Positions 48,462 through 57,986 of a stretch of DNA of 64,000 bases are shown here, piece by piece (position 1 is the first letter of the stretch; each line of letters starts with the position of its first letter). Below the pieces are notes generated by a model that did not search any database, was not told the origin of the DNA, and was given only the letters and a program-made list of their open reading frames with translations. A program made the translations under genes and the position numbers. The DNA is from Polyangia bacterium. Its GTDB lineage: Bacteria > Myxococcota_A > Polyangia > Nannocystales > Nannocystaceae. The stretch is from assembly GCA_030430565.1 (NCBI GenBank), contig JAUIKS010000021.1, positions 62,001 through 126,000 of the forward strand, read 5' to 3'.

Positions 48462-51134
48462 TCAGCGGCACCGCCGCTCACGCCAGTCGCGGATCTCGTC
48501 GGTCAGCTCCTGCGCTTCGGCGCTGAGTTGCTTCGAGAAGTAGGCGAGCGCGGACGCGGCGAGCTCGCAGCGCCTCGGGAGGTCGTCGTCGAGCAGCCTC
48601 ACGAGCTGCCAGTGAGCGCCCGCGCGCCAGTTGGGGTTGTCGTCGCTCTTCGCCTTGATGACGACGGCGCGCTCGAGGTACTCGCGGGCGCGCACGCGGT
48701 CGTTCATGGCCTCGTAGACATCCGCGAGCCCGGACAGGGGCTCGGCGTAGCGCGGGTGCGTCGGCTCGAGGCCGTCGACGACGAGCAGCTCGATGGCCAG
48801 GTTGAAGCTCGAGATCGCGTCCTCGTGACGCTTCAGCGAGGTCAGCGCTTGACCGCGGTGGGTCTCGACGCGCGCCTCCTCGAGCCGCGAGCGCGGGACG
48901 CTCTCGCGGAGCAGCTCCAGCGCTTCGGTGTAGCTCTCGTAGGCCTCCTCGACGTCTCCTCGCGCCTCGCGCAGCACCGCGACCAGGTCCAGCGCTCGCG
49001 CGCGCTCACGCTTCGACGCGTTGGGCGTCGCCGCGTAGATCGACGCCGAGCGCAGCGCGTGCTCGAGCGCGGGCTCGAGGTCGTGCTGACGGTACTTCGT
49101 CGTCGCCAGCAGCCGCTCGTCCCGCGCGACCATGCGCGACGGATCGCCGTAGGTCTGCGCGTCGAGGTCGCGGGACTCGAGCGCGAGCTCGTAGGCCTGC
49201 TCGAACTCGCCGCGCTTGAGCAGGACGGCCGCCATGTTGTGACGGGCGTGGCTCACGAGCGGGTGCCCGACGCCGAGCAGCGCCGCGCCGCGCTCGACGG
49301 AGCGTTGATACGCGCGCAGGGCCTCGCCGCGCCGCCCGAGCTCGGACAGGGCGCGCCCCAGGTTCAAGAGCGCGCGGGACTGCGCGAGTCGAGTGTCCGC
49401 GTCGATGACCCCTTCGTAGATCGTGAGCGCCTCTCGGTGCAGCCGCGCGGCGTCGTCGAAGCGACGCTCCGCGTAGGCCTGGTGGCCGCGCAGATCGAGA
49501 TGACGGCCATAGGCCGCGCCGGCGCCCTTGATGCGCTCGAGCTTGGCGCCCGCGCGCTCGAGCTGTCGGCCGGCCCGCTCGACGTCTGAGAGGTCGAGGA
49601 TGTAGCCGGCGGCGGCCTCGTGCAGCGCCAGGACGACGAGCGCGTCGAGGCCCTGCTGCTCGGCGAGGTTCGCCGCGTCTTCGAAGTCGTGGACCGCGAG
49701 CTCGCGCGCGCCGGCGTAGCGGCGGACGTAGCCGCGAGCCAGCAGCGCGTCGGCGAGCGTCGGGTGGTAGCCGAGCGCGTCCGCGTCCGTGACGATCGCG
49801 TCGGCGCGCGCCTGGAGCCCCGCGAGCGTCTCGGCGCCGGGCTTCGAGCCGAGCATCAGCGTGTCGGCCTGGAGGCGATCGAGCGCCCGCTCGAGCTCGG
49901 CGACGGCGTCCGCGAGCTCGAGCGGCGGCGGCGCGACGGGTTTAACCTGCTCAATGAAGCATGTCGCTATCTGCGGGAGGCCGACGACGGCGCGCGCGGC
50001 CCCGGCCGGGATCTTGGCGTCGCGCGGGAAGCTCGAGAGACGCGCGAGCAGGGCGCTCCACTGCCGGTGGCGCAGCTCGAGGCAGCGCATGCGCTGATCG
50101 AGGACGGCGGGCGCGGCCTCGGGCTCGAGGTCGGGGCGCTCCTCGCTACAGGCCCGCTCGACCCCGGCGCGCAGGCGCGCGGCGTGGGCGGTGAGCAGCG
50201 GCTCGAGGTTGTCCATGAGCTCGCTGGAGTTGGGGTGGGTCGCGGTCGCGAAGGCGGCGCGGATGGTGGGCAGCGCGGCCGCGAGCGTCGCGTCCGCGCG
50301 CTCAGCGTGCGCTCGGCAGGCGCGCTCGGATGTTGACTGCGAGCTGAGGTATCCGGCGGCGGCGAGGGTCGTGACGGCGGCGGCGGCGACGGCGACGCGC
50401 GTGGCGCCACGTCGGGGGACGCGCTCGAGCGCCGACAAGAGCGCGGTCATCGACGCGTGCTGGCGCGCGGGCTCGGGCGAGGCGCCGCGGGCGAGCGCGG
50501 CGGCGAGGCGTCGCGGGATCCGTCTTCTTGATGACCGAGCGGACAGGCGACCCCGGAGGGCGTCGAGCGCGAGGGTGGAGTAGGCGCGCTGGTCCTCGCC
50601 AGGCGTGGCGGACTCGGCGAGGTCCGTGACGACGATCCCCACGAGGCGGGTGACGCCGGGCTCGAGCACGAGGATGTCCTCGGCCGTGAGCGCGCCGTGG
50701 CGGAGGCCGGCCGTGTGCAGGGTGGCGAGCGCGCGCCCGGAGTGCGCGAGCGTCCGGAGGAGGGCGGCGCTCGAGGGGCGCGCCGTCGCGGTCCACTCGG
50801 GCAGCGGCGCGCCCTGGACCAGCTCCATCGCCACGAAGATGCCGTCTCGGTGCGGGCCGATGTCGAAGATCGGCGAGAGCCCGGGGTCCGCGACGGCGGC
50901 GAGCCGCTTGACGCGGTGGAGCGCGCGCTCTCGCCAGCGGTCGCTCAGCTGACCGTCGTCCGCGGGCGGCGTGAGCAGCTTTACGGCGACGTGGCGATCG
51001 AGCTCGGGGTCACGGGCGCGGTAGAGCGCGCTTCGCCGGCCGCGGGCGAGGACCGAGTGAACTTGATAACGGTCGGCGATGGTGAAGGTGTCGACGAGGG
51101 CGATCGGGGACGGAGCGTGGGGACTGGGCGTCAT
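48462..51134 (-). CDS. TPR-tailed pseudokinase
   Basis: An 890-residue paralogue of the kinases nearby, with the same layout: kinase-like domain, short span (ATRVAVAAAAVTTLAAAGYL), then a long TPR tail (LLNLGRALSELGRRGEALRA, AHWQLVRLLDDD). The catalytic motifs are lost. The glycine loop reads LARGRRSALYRA, HRDxKPxN reads RHGALTAED (~145-153), and DFG reads GIVVTDLAE (~167-173). Only the VAVKLL Lys (52) remains. It probably acts as a scaffold or allosteric partner. The sigma factor gene 183 bp upstream on the same strand may be its partner. Confidence 0.85.
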   Translation of the reverse strand: MTPSPHAPSPIALVDTFTIADRYQVHSVLARGRRSALYRARDPELDRHVAVKLLTPPADDGQLSDRWRERALHRVKRLAAVADPGLSPIFDIGPHRDGIFVAMELVQGAPLPEWTATARPSSAALLRTLAHSGRALATLHTAGLRHGALTAEDILVLEPGVTRLVGIVVTDLAESATPGEDQRAYSTLALDALRGRLSARSSRRRIPRRLAAALARGASPEPARQHASMTALLSALERVPRRGATRVAVAAAAVTTLAAAGYLSSQSTSERACRAHAERADATLAAALPTIRAAFATATHPNSSELMDNLEPLLTAHAARLRAGVERACSEERPDLEPEAAPAVLDQRMRCLELRHRQWSALLARLSSFPRDAKIPAGAARAVVGLPQIATCFIEQVKPVAPPPLELADAVAELERALDRLQADTLMLGSKPGAETLAGLQARADAIVTDADALGYHPTLADALLARGYVRRYAGARELAVHDFEDAANLAEQQGLDALVVLALHEAAAGYILDLSDVERAGRQLERAGAKLERIKGAGAAYGRHLDLRGHQAYAERRFDDAARLHREALTIYEGVIDADTRLAQSRALLNLGRALSELGRRGEALRAYQRSVERGAALLGVGHPLVSHARHNMAAVLLKRGEFEQAYELALESRDLDAQTYGDPSRMVARDERLLATTKYRQHDLEPALEHALRSASIYAATPNASKRERARALDLVAVLREARGDVEEAYESYTEALELLRESVPRSRLEEARVETHRGQALTSLKRHEDAISSFNLAIELLVVDGLEPTHPRYAEPLSGLADVYEAMNDRVRAREYLERAVVIKAKSDDNPNWRAGAHWQLVRLLDDDLPRRCELAASALAYFSKQLSAEAQELTDEIRDWRERRCR
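49945..49964. repeat. Dispersed palindrome copy inside pseudokinase gene
   Basis: ACCTGCTCAATGAAGCATGT: arms pair at six of seven positions, and the spacer CAATGA is the reverse complement of the spacer in the perfect copy at 17,558. Local codons (ATT GAG CAG GTT AAA) are unusually AT-rich. Confidence 0.45.
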
Positions 51135-51317
51135 AGGGGCTCCAAGCACGCGTGGACCCGCCCGAGCCGTGGGAGCGGCGGCGTGCGGGTCGCGGTCGAG
51201 CGCCGGCTCGGGGGCTGTAGAGCGCCGCCAAGATGGCTCTCGAGATAGGTTGTCGGATAGAGGTCTCCCCCAAAGCGTAGGGCATCGCGCGACGGCGAGC
51301 GCCCGCAATGCTCGTGC

Positions 51318-52061
51318 TTATGTAGCTTTTTGGGGCACCGTCTCGCTCTCCGCGCGACGCGGCGATGGAGCAGCGGCGGCGGGGGGGAGCTCGAGCGCGT
51401 CGAGCTGCTCGCGGATCGAGCGAACCCAGGGTTCGAACTCCGCCGTGATCGATTCGCGCAAATTTGGCTTGTCGATGAGCACCAGCAGCCGCTTGCGCAG
51501 CCGCGCCATCGCGCGTCGCAGGCGCCCGCGCACGGCGGTGACGGAGATCCCGAGCACCTCCGCGACCTCGGTGGCGGACATCGACTCGAAGCGGTACAGC
51601 TCGAGCAGGCACTGGTCGTTGATCGGCAGCGAGCGCAAGGACTGCAGCAGCAATCGTTGCTCGAGGCGCCGCGCGAGGCGCTGAGAGGGGCTGGTGCCGA
51701 TGTCCGCGACGCTGATGAGGTCGCCGTCGAGCTCGGGCTGGCGGGAGCGCTCGCGCAGCTCGTGCAGCAGGACGTTGCGCGCGATCCCGAGGAGGTAGGC
51801 GCGAAAGCTCGCGTCGCCGCGGAAGCTCTCGCGCCGCCCGACGCAGATCATGAATGTCTTTTGAGTCATGTCCTCAGCGGCGGCGAGATCTACCTTGTTC
51901 CGGAAGAACCGGCTGACGACGGGGTAGTGCTGGTCGATCAGCTGGCTGGCGGCCTGCGTGTCGCCGGCGCGCCAGCGCTCGAGGAGCCCGGCGTCGGCCT
52001 CGGCTGCGGCGTCTCTGCCCACTGTGGGCGAGTCTAGCAGCGTCGTGTTAGACTTGTACAT
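51318..52061 (-). CDS. ECF-type RNA polymerase sigma factor
   Basis: A 247-residue sigma factor. Region 2 is LIDQHYPVVSRFFRNKVDLA, then AEDMTQKTFMICV and ARNVLLHELRERSR. Region 4 is LLELYRFESMSATEVAEVLG then ISVTAVRGRLRRAMARLRKR. A C-terminal extension of ~45 residues follows. Region 2.2 has QKTF where QETF/QEVF is usual. The start could be the ATG used here or GTG at 52,022 (VGRD, as in the paralogue at 57,369). It is divergent from the FHA activator and upstream of the pseudokinase. Confidence 0.88.
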   Translation of the reverse strand: MYKSNTTLLDSPTVGRDAAAEADAGLLERWRAGDTQAASQLIDQHYPVVSRFFRNKVDLAAAEDMTQKTFMICVGRRESFRGDASFRAYLLGIARNVLLHELRERSRQPELDGDLISVADIGTSPSQRLARRLEQRLLLQSLRSLPINDQCLLELYRFESMSATEVAEVLGISVTAVRGRLRRAMARLRKRLLVLIDKPNLRESITAEFEPWVRSIREQLDALELPPAAAAPSPRRAESETVPQKAT

Positions 52062-52071
52062 TGAGACAGGT
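52052..52071. promoter_or_regulatory. Dispersed palindrome copy between divergent regulator genes
   Basis: ACTTGTACATTGAGACAGGT: arms match at five of seven positions. It ends five bases before the ATG of the FHA activator and covers the ATG of the sigma gene, so it may control both. Confidence 0.45.
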
Positions 52072-52076
52072 CGCAG

Positions 52077-53525
52077 ATGGAGCGGCTTCATCATCACGCC
52101 GCCGTCGGCCCCGTGGACGAGACCCGGACGCAGACAGAGACGATTGAAGTCGGCGACGCTGAGACGCGCGGCGGCGCGCCGGGCGTCGTGCTCGTGTGGT
52201 CGCCGCAGGGCGCGTGCCACCTCCCGCTCGCCGTGCACGACGGGCTCGTGCTGGGCCGCGAGCCGAGCTCCGGCTGCTTCGTCATTCACGAGCGCCGCGT
52301 CTCGCGGCGGCACTGCGTGTTCAAGGTGGTCGACGGCGCGCTGACGATCGAGGACCTTGGGAGCCGCAACGGGACGTACGTAGACGGGCGTCGGCTCGCG
52401 CGGCGTCGCCGGGTCGAGCTGGCGCGCGCGCGGGTCGTGCGGTGCGGCTCGTACCTGTTCCTCCCCGCGCGCGAGCTCTCGAGCCAGCTCGATGGCGTCG
52501 AGCTCGAGGACGGGGTGGTCGTCGGCGCGAAGCTGCGGCGCGCGTGGGACTCGATCTCGAGGACGGCCGAGTTCAGCCGCACGCTGCTGGTGACGGGCGA
52601 GAGCGGCAGCGGGAAGGAGCTCGCGGCGCGCCGCTTTCACCAGGCCTGCGTCGCGACGCGCGCGGGCCCCTTCATCCCGGTCAACTGCGCCGCGATCCCG
52701 TCGGGCCTGGCCGAGCGGCTGCTGTTCGGCGCGCGCAAGGGGACGTTCACGGGCGCGAGCGAGCACGCGCAGGGCTACATCGCGGCCGCGGACGGCGGGA
52801 CGCTGCTGCTCGACGAGATCGGCGAGCTCGAGCTGGAGGTGCAGGGCAAGTTGCTGCGGGTCTTCGAGACCGGGCAGCTGCTGACGCTGGGCTCGACGCG
52901 CGAGCGTCGAGTCGACGTGCGCGTGTGCTTGGCGACCCACCGAGATCTGCGCGAGCAGGTCTCGGCCGGCAAGTTCCGCAAGGACCTGTTCTACCGGGTC
53001 GCGCGGCCGACGGTGCACCTGCCGGCGCTGCGTGATCGGCTCGAGGAGGTACCCTGGCTGATCGAGCAGGTCCTCGAGGGCGCGGGGCCCGGGCTGCGCG
53101 CGCAGACCTCGCTGGTCGAGCGCTGCCTGCTGCTGCCGTGGCCGGGCAACGTGCGCGAGCTCTTAACCGAGGTCCAGACCGCGGCGCGCAACGCCCGGCG
53201 GGAGGGGCGCGAGGAGGTGTGCGCGACGGACCTCGAGGACGACGCGGGGCGCGAGCTGTCGCCGACGCGGCCCGAGGCGTCAGGCCCGCCCGCGGTCGAG
53301 CCCACATATGGCCCTTCGGGCATGTCAACGACGGGGGCGCCCGACGAGCTCGAGGCCCGGCGCGCGGAGCTAGAGGACGCGCTCATGGAGGCGCGCGGCA
53401 ACATCTCGGCGACGGCGCGCGCGCTCGGGGTGCACCGCACGCAGCTGCGGCGCTGGCTCGCGCGCCTCGAGATCGACCCGAGCGACTTCCGGCCCCCCTC
53501 GGGGGGCTCGCGGGGTCAGCGGTGA
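52077..53525 (+). CDS. FHA-domain sigma-54-dependent transcription activator
   Basis: A 482-residue paralogue of the activator at 14,170. The FHA domain has LVLGREPSSGCF, SRRHCVF and LGSRNGTYVDG. The AAA+ domain has Walker A GESGSGKE, GTFTGA in place of GAFTGA at the sigma-54 contact loop, Walker B LLLDEIGEL and FRKDLFYRVARP. The C-terminal Fis-like HTH is NISATARALGVHRTQLRRWL. The Thr in GTFTGA may alter sigma-54 contact. It is divergent from the sigma factor. Confidence 0.9.
   Translation: MERLHHHAAVGPVDETRTQTETIEVGDAETRGGAPGVVLVWSPQGACHLPLAVHDGLVLGREPSSGCFVIHERRVSRRHCVFKVVDGALTIEDLGSRNGTYVDGRRLARRRRVELARARVVRCGSYLFLPARELSSQLDGVELEDGVVVGAKLRRAWDSISRTAEFSRTLLVTGESGSGKELAARRFHQACVATRAGPFIPVNCAAIPSGLAERLLFGARKGTFTGASEHAQGYIAAADGGTLLLDEIGELELEVQGKLLRVFETGQLLTLGSTRERRVDVRVCLATHRDLREQVSAGKFRKDLFYRVARPTVHLPALRDRLEEVPWLIEQVLEGAGPGLRAQTSLVERCLLLPWPGNVRELLTEVQTAARNARREGREEVCATDLEDDAGRELSPTRPEASGPPAVEPTYGPSGMSTTGAPDELEARRAELEDALMEARGNISATARALGVHRTQLRRWLARLEIDPSDFRPPSGGSRGQR
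53306..53325. repeat. Dispersed palindrome copy inside activator gene
   Basis: ATATGGCCCTTCGGGCATGT: arms match at five of seven positions, with an extra C-G pair in the spacer. It falls in the linker between the AAA+ and HTH domains. Confidence 0.35.
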
Positions 53526-53527
53526 AG

Positions 53528-54190
53528 TCACTTCGGGAACACGAGCTTCCCGTTCCATGACATCCCGACGCAGCTCTTGTCCTCGTTCTCGTATTCGACG
53601 CAGGTGTGGTCGGGCCAGGTGAAGACGTCGATCGCCGGCGAGTCGAGCGGCGCGTCGCCCTTGTCCTCGGGGCTCTCGTCGTCGCCCACGTCCTCGAAGT
53701 CGCCGTAGCCGAGTTGGCCGTTGTCGTTGGCGCCCCAGCAGCGCACGCGGCCGCCCTCGAGCAGCGCGCAGGTGTGGTTGGCGGCGGCGACGACGGAGAG
53801 CGCCGCGAGCCCGCCGAAGTCGATCACGCTGACCTCGGCGGGCGTCTCGTCGTCGCCGATGATCTCCGTGTGCGCGAGCCCTAGCTGGCCGCGGTGATTG
53901 GCGCCCCAGCAGCGCAGCGTGTCGTCGTCGAGCAGCGCGCAGGTGTGATAATCACCCGCCGCGAGCGCGACCGCGGGGCGCCCGAGCGCGACCGCCTCGC
54001 CGGCGCTCGCGCTCGCGCCGGCGCCGAGCTGGCCGTGGGAGTCGTCGCCCCAGCAGTGAACCTCGCCGTCCGCTCGCAGGGCGCACGCGTGCACGCGCCC
54101 CGAGACGAGCTCCACGACGGTCGACGTGTTAGCGTCCGCCGACGCGCCGAGGCCCAGCGTAAAAAGAATCATCAACGATAGATCTGTCAT
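53528..54190 (-). CDS. Small RCC1-like secreted protein
   Basis: A 220-residue protein with a short signal (LMILFTLGLGASADA) and three to four RCC1-type units (HACALR..VHCWGDD, HTCALL..LRCWGAN, HTCALL..VRCWGAN). The paired Cys are as in the larger protein at 7,674. The last unit is degenerate (TCVEYENEDKSCVGM). GTGGAG lies at a good distance from the ATG chosen. Three bases after the activator stop, so the two genes converge. Function unknown. Confidence 0.8.
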   Translation of the reverse strand: MTDLSLMILFTLGLGASADANTSTVVELVSGRVHACALRADGEVHCWGDDSHGQLGAGASASAGEAVALGRPAVALAAGDYHTCALLDDDTLRCWGANHRGQLGLAHTEIIGDDETPAEVSVIDFGGLAALSVVAAANHTCALLEGGRVRCWGANDNGQLGYGDFEDVGDDESPEDKGDAPLDSPAIDVFTWPDHTCVEYENEDKSCVGMSWNGKLVFPK

Positions 54191-54365
54191 CACGATACTC
54201 CACCTGGTTCTCCAGACATCAGGCGGGTGTCTCTGGTCGCGCCTGACGCTGCGCGCTCTGCTTCTGCAGGTTGAGGACCAGCGGGCGGCGCGGGCGGTAA
54301 CGTCGTGATTTCAGCGATCTGCGCGCGAGCCGACGACGCGCCAGCCCGGCACGCGCAGACGCGGC

Positions 54366-54414
54366 TGTGCCAGCGGCCCGCTCGCTTGTGCCAGCTGTGC
54401 CACTCGTTGTGCCA
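54366..54414. promoter_or_regulatory. Four TGTGCCA direct repeats before kinase start
   Basis: TGTGCCA begins at 54,366, 54,387, 54,396 and 54,408, ending just before the kinase ATG. The spacings are not uniform (21, 9 and 12). It may be a regulator site or leader element. Confidence 0.4.
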
Positions 54415-54419
54415 GCATC

Positions 54420-57359
54420 ATGGTGGTACGCTGTGCTGCAGACGGCGTGAAGTCAGCAGAGCAGAGCCTGAACGAGGTCGCGGCGCAGGACCGGGCGCGG
54501 CCGCTGCCGCTCGGCGACGCGATCCTCCGCGACTCGCTCAAGCGCGAGCTCTTCGGGCGACCGCAGCGCGTCGAGTCGCTGGGTCGCTACCGCGTGCTCG
54601 AGCAGCTCGGCGCGGGCGGCATGGGGCTCGTGTACCGAGCGCGCGACGACGAGCTCGATCGCACGGTCGCGGTCAAGCTGGTGCGCGCCGATGTCCTCGA
54701 CGCGCGCGGCGCTGAGGGGCGCGCGATGATCCTGCGAGAGGCGCGGGCGCTGGCCCAGCTCTCGCATCCCAACGTCGTCCAGGTGCACGACGTCGGCGAG
54801 CTCGACGGGCAGGTGTTCATCGCGATGGAGCTGGTCGAGGGCCGGACGCTGCGCGCGTGGGTGGACGAGCTGTCGGGTCGTCGCCGCCGCCGCTGGTCGG
54901 CGATCGTCGCCCGCTTCCTCGAGGCCGGCGAGGGCCTCGCCGCCGCGCACGAGCGCGGGCTCGTGCACCGAGACTTCAAGCCTGAGAATGTCCTGGTCGG
55001 CGACGACGGGCGCGTGCGGGTCATGGACTTCGGGCTCGCCGCCCGCGGCGAGGCGCCGAGCGGCGCGGGTTCGCCCGCGGCGGCGGGGGAGGTCGCCGCG
55101 CAGGCTGACATGAACATGGGGACACCCGCGTATATGGCCCCAGAGCAGCTTGCGCGGCGCGAGGTGACGGCGCGCAGCGACCAGTACAGCTTCTGCGTCG
55201 CGCTGCACGAGGCGCTGTACGCCCGCCACCCCTTTGAACTCGAGGATCGGGATCGGCTCGTGCGCGCGATCCTCGAGGGGCGCCCTCGCCCGGCGCCGCG
55301 GGGCAGCGGGGTGCCGCGGTGGCTGCGCGTCGCGGTCGAGCGCGGCCTCGCCTCCGATCCGTCACGTCGCTGGCCGTCGATGCGGGCGCTGCTGACGGAG
55401 CTGCGCCGCGGCCAGGTCCGCGCGCAGCGGTGGATCTTCGCGGGCGCGCTCGTCGTGGTCGGGGGGCTCTCGGCCTACGCCTGGTCGACGCGCCAGCGTC
55501 CCTGCACGAGCGACGAGGACCCGCTCGCGAACGTCTGGGACGACGCGATGCGCGGGCTGATCCAGGAGGTCTTTCACTCGAGCGAGCTCGCGTTCGCCGA
55601 TGACTCGTGGATCGCCGTCCGGCGGCAGCTCGACGACTACACGGGGCGGTGGGTAGAGCGGCGGCTCGAGGCCTGCCAGGAGCATCACCGGCGCATGCTG
55701 TCGGGCGAGCTCTACGATCTGCGCGTCGCCTGTCTCGAGCGACGGCGCGCGAGCGTCGGCGCGTTGACCGAGCTGCTCGCCCAGGCCGACGCCTCGGTGA
55801 TCCGCAACGCGGCCTCGGCGACGGAGAAGCTCGAGCCGCTCGAGCCGTGCGCGGACACCGAGCGGCTGCGCGCGCGCTTGCGGCTCGCGGCGCCGGAGGA
55901 GGAGCTGGTTGAGGCTGTCCTCTCGGTCAGGAGCTCGCTGGCGCGCGCCAGGGCGCTCGCGGCCGTCGGCCGGGTCGAGACGGCGCAGCGGCAGGTCAGC
56001 GCGCTCGCCGAGGTCGACGCGCTCCGCTACCGCCCGCTGCGGGCGGAGCAGCAGCTGCTGCTCGGGGAGCTCGAGCTCGAGGCGACACGCTTCGTCGAGG
56101 GCGAGCGCGCGCTGGTCGAGGCGAGCACCGTCGCCGAGGCCACGCGCCACGACGCGGTCGCGGCCGAGGCGATGTCGCTGCTCGTGTTCGCGTTGACGAG
56201 CCAGGGCGGCGAGCAGCTCGACGACGCCGAGCGCTGGGCGCAGCTGGCCGCCGCGAAGATCGAGCGTGAGCAGCTCGTCGGTGACGTGCGCGCCACGCTG
56301 GCGAACAACCAGGGCAGGCTCGCGCAGGCGCGCGGGGAGCCCGAGCGCGCGCTCGCGTTCTATGAGCAGGCGCTCGAGCGGGCCGCGTCGGTGCACGGGG
56401 ACGACAGCCACAGGTACGCGCGCGCCGTCAACAACCGCGGCGCCGCGCTCCAAGTGCTCGGCCAGCGCGAGCGGGCGCTCGAGGACTACCGGCGCTCGCT
56501 CGCGATCGACGAGCGCCTGCTCGGCGAGTCGCACCCGGACCTGGCGCACCCGCTCAACAACATCGGGACGGCGCAGCGCGAGCTCGGGGACATCGCGTCG
56601 GCGGCCGAGTCGTTCCGTCGGGCGCTCACGGTGATCGAGCGCTCGCTGGGCGCGGAGCATGAGGACTACGCGATCGTCGTCAACAACCTCGGGACCACGC
56701 TCAAGGATCAGGGCGAGCTCGCCGAGGCGCGCTCGCTGTACACGCGCGCGCGCGAGGTGCTCGCCCGTCTGCACGGCGAGCAGCACATCCTCGTGGCGAT
56801 GATCGGCAGCAACCTCGGGGAGCTGCTGCTCCACGAGGGACACCCACAGCAGGCGCTCGAGCTGCTCTCGCCGGCGCGCGCGACGGTCGAGGCGCAGCTC
56901 GGCGGCGAGCACTTCAACGTCGGGCTCCTGCTGGTCAACGAGGGGCAGGCGCTGCTCGAGCTCGAGGCGCTCGACCGCGCCGAGGCTGCGTTTGAGCGCG
57001 CGCGCGCGATCTTTGAGAAGACGGTCGCGCCTGACAGCCCGGAGCTCGCCTACCCGCTGACTGGGCTCGGCGTGGTCGCGCTGCGAGGCGAGCGGCCGGC
57101 CCGCGCGGCCGAGCTGCTCGAGCGCGCGCTCGAGCTGCGGGCCCCGGACCGAGCCCCGCCGCGTGAACTCGCGGACACACGCTACGCGCTGGCGCGGGCG
57201 CTGCTCGCGGGGCCGGAGCGCGGGCGAGACGAGCGACGCGCGCGCGCGAAGAAGCTGGCGGAAGAGGCAGCTCAAGGGTACGCGGCAGGAGCCGACGAAG
57301 AGCGGGCCGCGCAGGCGCGAGCCCTCGCGCTAGAGCTAGAGCCCTCGAGGCCGGGCTGA
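54420..57359 (+). CDS. Ser/Thr protein kinase with TPR tail
   Basis: A 979-residue kinase. The motifs are LGAGGMGLVYRAR, VAVKLVR, LVHRDFKPEN, VMDFGLAAR and GTPAYMAPEQ. A membrane span (WIFAGALVVVGGLSAYAW) leads to a TPR domain of about ten units (ALAFYEQALERAASVHGDDS, LEDYRRSLAIDERLLGESHP). The TPRs should be on the far side of the membrane or bind partners. It shows what the frameshifted locus at 39,715 would look like intact. A downstream GTG at 54,447 is an alternative start. Confidence 0.92.
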   Translation: MVVRCAADGVKSAEQSLNEVAAQDRARPLPLGDAILRDSLKRELFGRPQRVESLGRYRVLEQLGAGGMGLVYRARDDELDRTVAVKLVRADVLDARGAEGRAMILREARALAQLSHPNVVQVHDVGELDGQVFIAMELVEGRTLRAWVDELSGRRRRRWSAIVARFLEAGEGLAAAHERGLVHRDFKPENVLVGDDGRVRVMDFGLAARGEAPSGAGSPAAAGEVAAQADMNMGTPAYMAPEQLARREVTARSDQYSFCVALHEALYARHPFELEDRDRLVRAILEGRPRPAPRGSGVPRWLRVAVERGLASDPSRRWPSMRALLTELRRGQVRAQRWIFAGALVVVGGLSAYAWSTRQRPCTSDEDPLANVWDDAMRGLIQEVFHSSELAFADDSWIAVRRQLDDYTGRWVERRLEACQEHHRRMLSGELYDLRVACLERRRASVGALTELLAQADASVIRNAASATEKLEPLEPCADTERLRARLRLAAPEEELVEAVLSVRSSLARARALAAVGRVETAQRQVSALAEVDALRYRPLRAEQQLLLGELELEATRFVEGERALVEASTVAEATRHDAVAAEAMSLLVFALTSQGGEQLDDAERWAQLAAAKIEREQLVGDVRATLANNQGRLAQARGEPERALAFYEQALERAASVHGDDSHRYARAVNNRGAALQVLGQRERALEDYRRSLAIDERLLGESHPDLAHPLNNIGTAQRELGDIASAAESFRRALTVIERSLGAEHEDYAIVVNNLGTTLKDQGELAEARSLYTRAREVLARLHGEQHILVAMIGSNLGELLLHEGHPQQALELLSPARATVEAQLGGEHFNVGLLLVNEGQALLELEALDRAEAAFERARAIFEKTVAPDSPELAYPLTGLGVVALRGERPARAAELLERALELRAPDRAPPRELADTRYALARALLAGPERGRDERRARAKKLAEEAAQGYAAGADEERAAQARALALELEPSRPG

Positions 57360-57368
57360 GCGGGTCCT

Positions 57369-57986
57369 CTACTCCCGCCCGAGCGTCGCGCGCAGCTCCC
57401 CCGCCCACGACTCGAGGTCGCTGAGCGTGCTCTTCAGGAGCGCGGCGGAGGGGCCGTCGAACTCCGAGATGAGCTTCTCCAAGCGGATCCGTCCGCGGCG
57501 GATCCAGGTCTTCACCGTGCCCAGCGGCAGCTCGAGCCCCTCGGCGATCTCGGCGGCCGTCATTTGCTCCCAGTAGTGGAGCTCGAGCACGGTCTGGTAG
57601 TTCAGCGGCAGCCGGCGCAGGCCCTCGAGCAGGATCCGGCGCTCGTCTTGGCCGGCGAGCAGCTGGCTCGGCGAAGGGTCGAGGTCGACTGCGGTGAGGA
57701 TGGCGAAGTCGACGCGCACCTCGCTGGGCCGCGTCGCGCGAAAGTGTTTGCGCAGGACGTTGAAGGCGATGCCGTAGAGGAAGCTGCGGTAGCTCGCGGC
57801 GTCGCGCAGGCTGCCGAGGCTCTCGAAGCAGGCCAAGAAGGTCTTCTGCGCGAGGTCGGCGGCGCTCGCCGGAGCCTTGCTGCGAAAGAAGCGGAGCACA
57901 CCCGCGTAGTGGCGGTCCACCAGCTCTTCTCCAGCGGACTTGTCACCAGCGCGGAACGACTCCACGAGATCCTTATCTCGTCCCAC
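57369..57986 (-). CDS. ECF-type RNA polymerase sigma factor
   Basis: A 205-residue sigma factor. Region 2 is LVDRHYAGVLRFFRSKA, AADLAQKTFLACFE and GIAFNVLRKHFRA. Region 4 is VLELHYWEQMTAAEIAEGLE then LPLGTVKTWIRRGRIRLEKL. Region 2.2 lacks the usual acidic residues and has QKTF, as in the sigma factor at 51,318. The GTG was chosen because VGRD matches the paralogue. It is divergent from a kinase gene (now truncated), which is the arrangement of kinase-controlled ECF sigma factors. Confidence 0.88.
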   Translation of the reverse strand: MGRDKDLVESFRAGDKSAGEELVDRHYAGVLRFFRSKAPASAADLAQKTFLACFESLGSLRDAASYRSFLYGIAFNVLRKHFRATRPSEVRVDFAILTAVDLDPSPSQLLAGQDERRILLEGLRRLPLNYQTVLELHYWEQMTAAEIAEGLELPLGTVKTWIRRGRIRLEKLISEFDGPSAALLKSTLSDLESWAGELRATLGRE

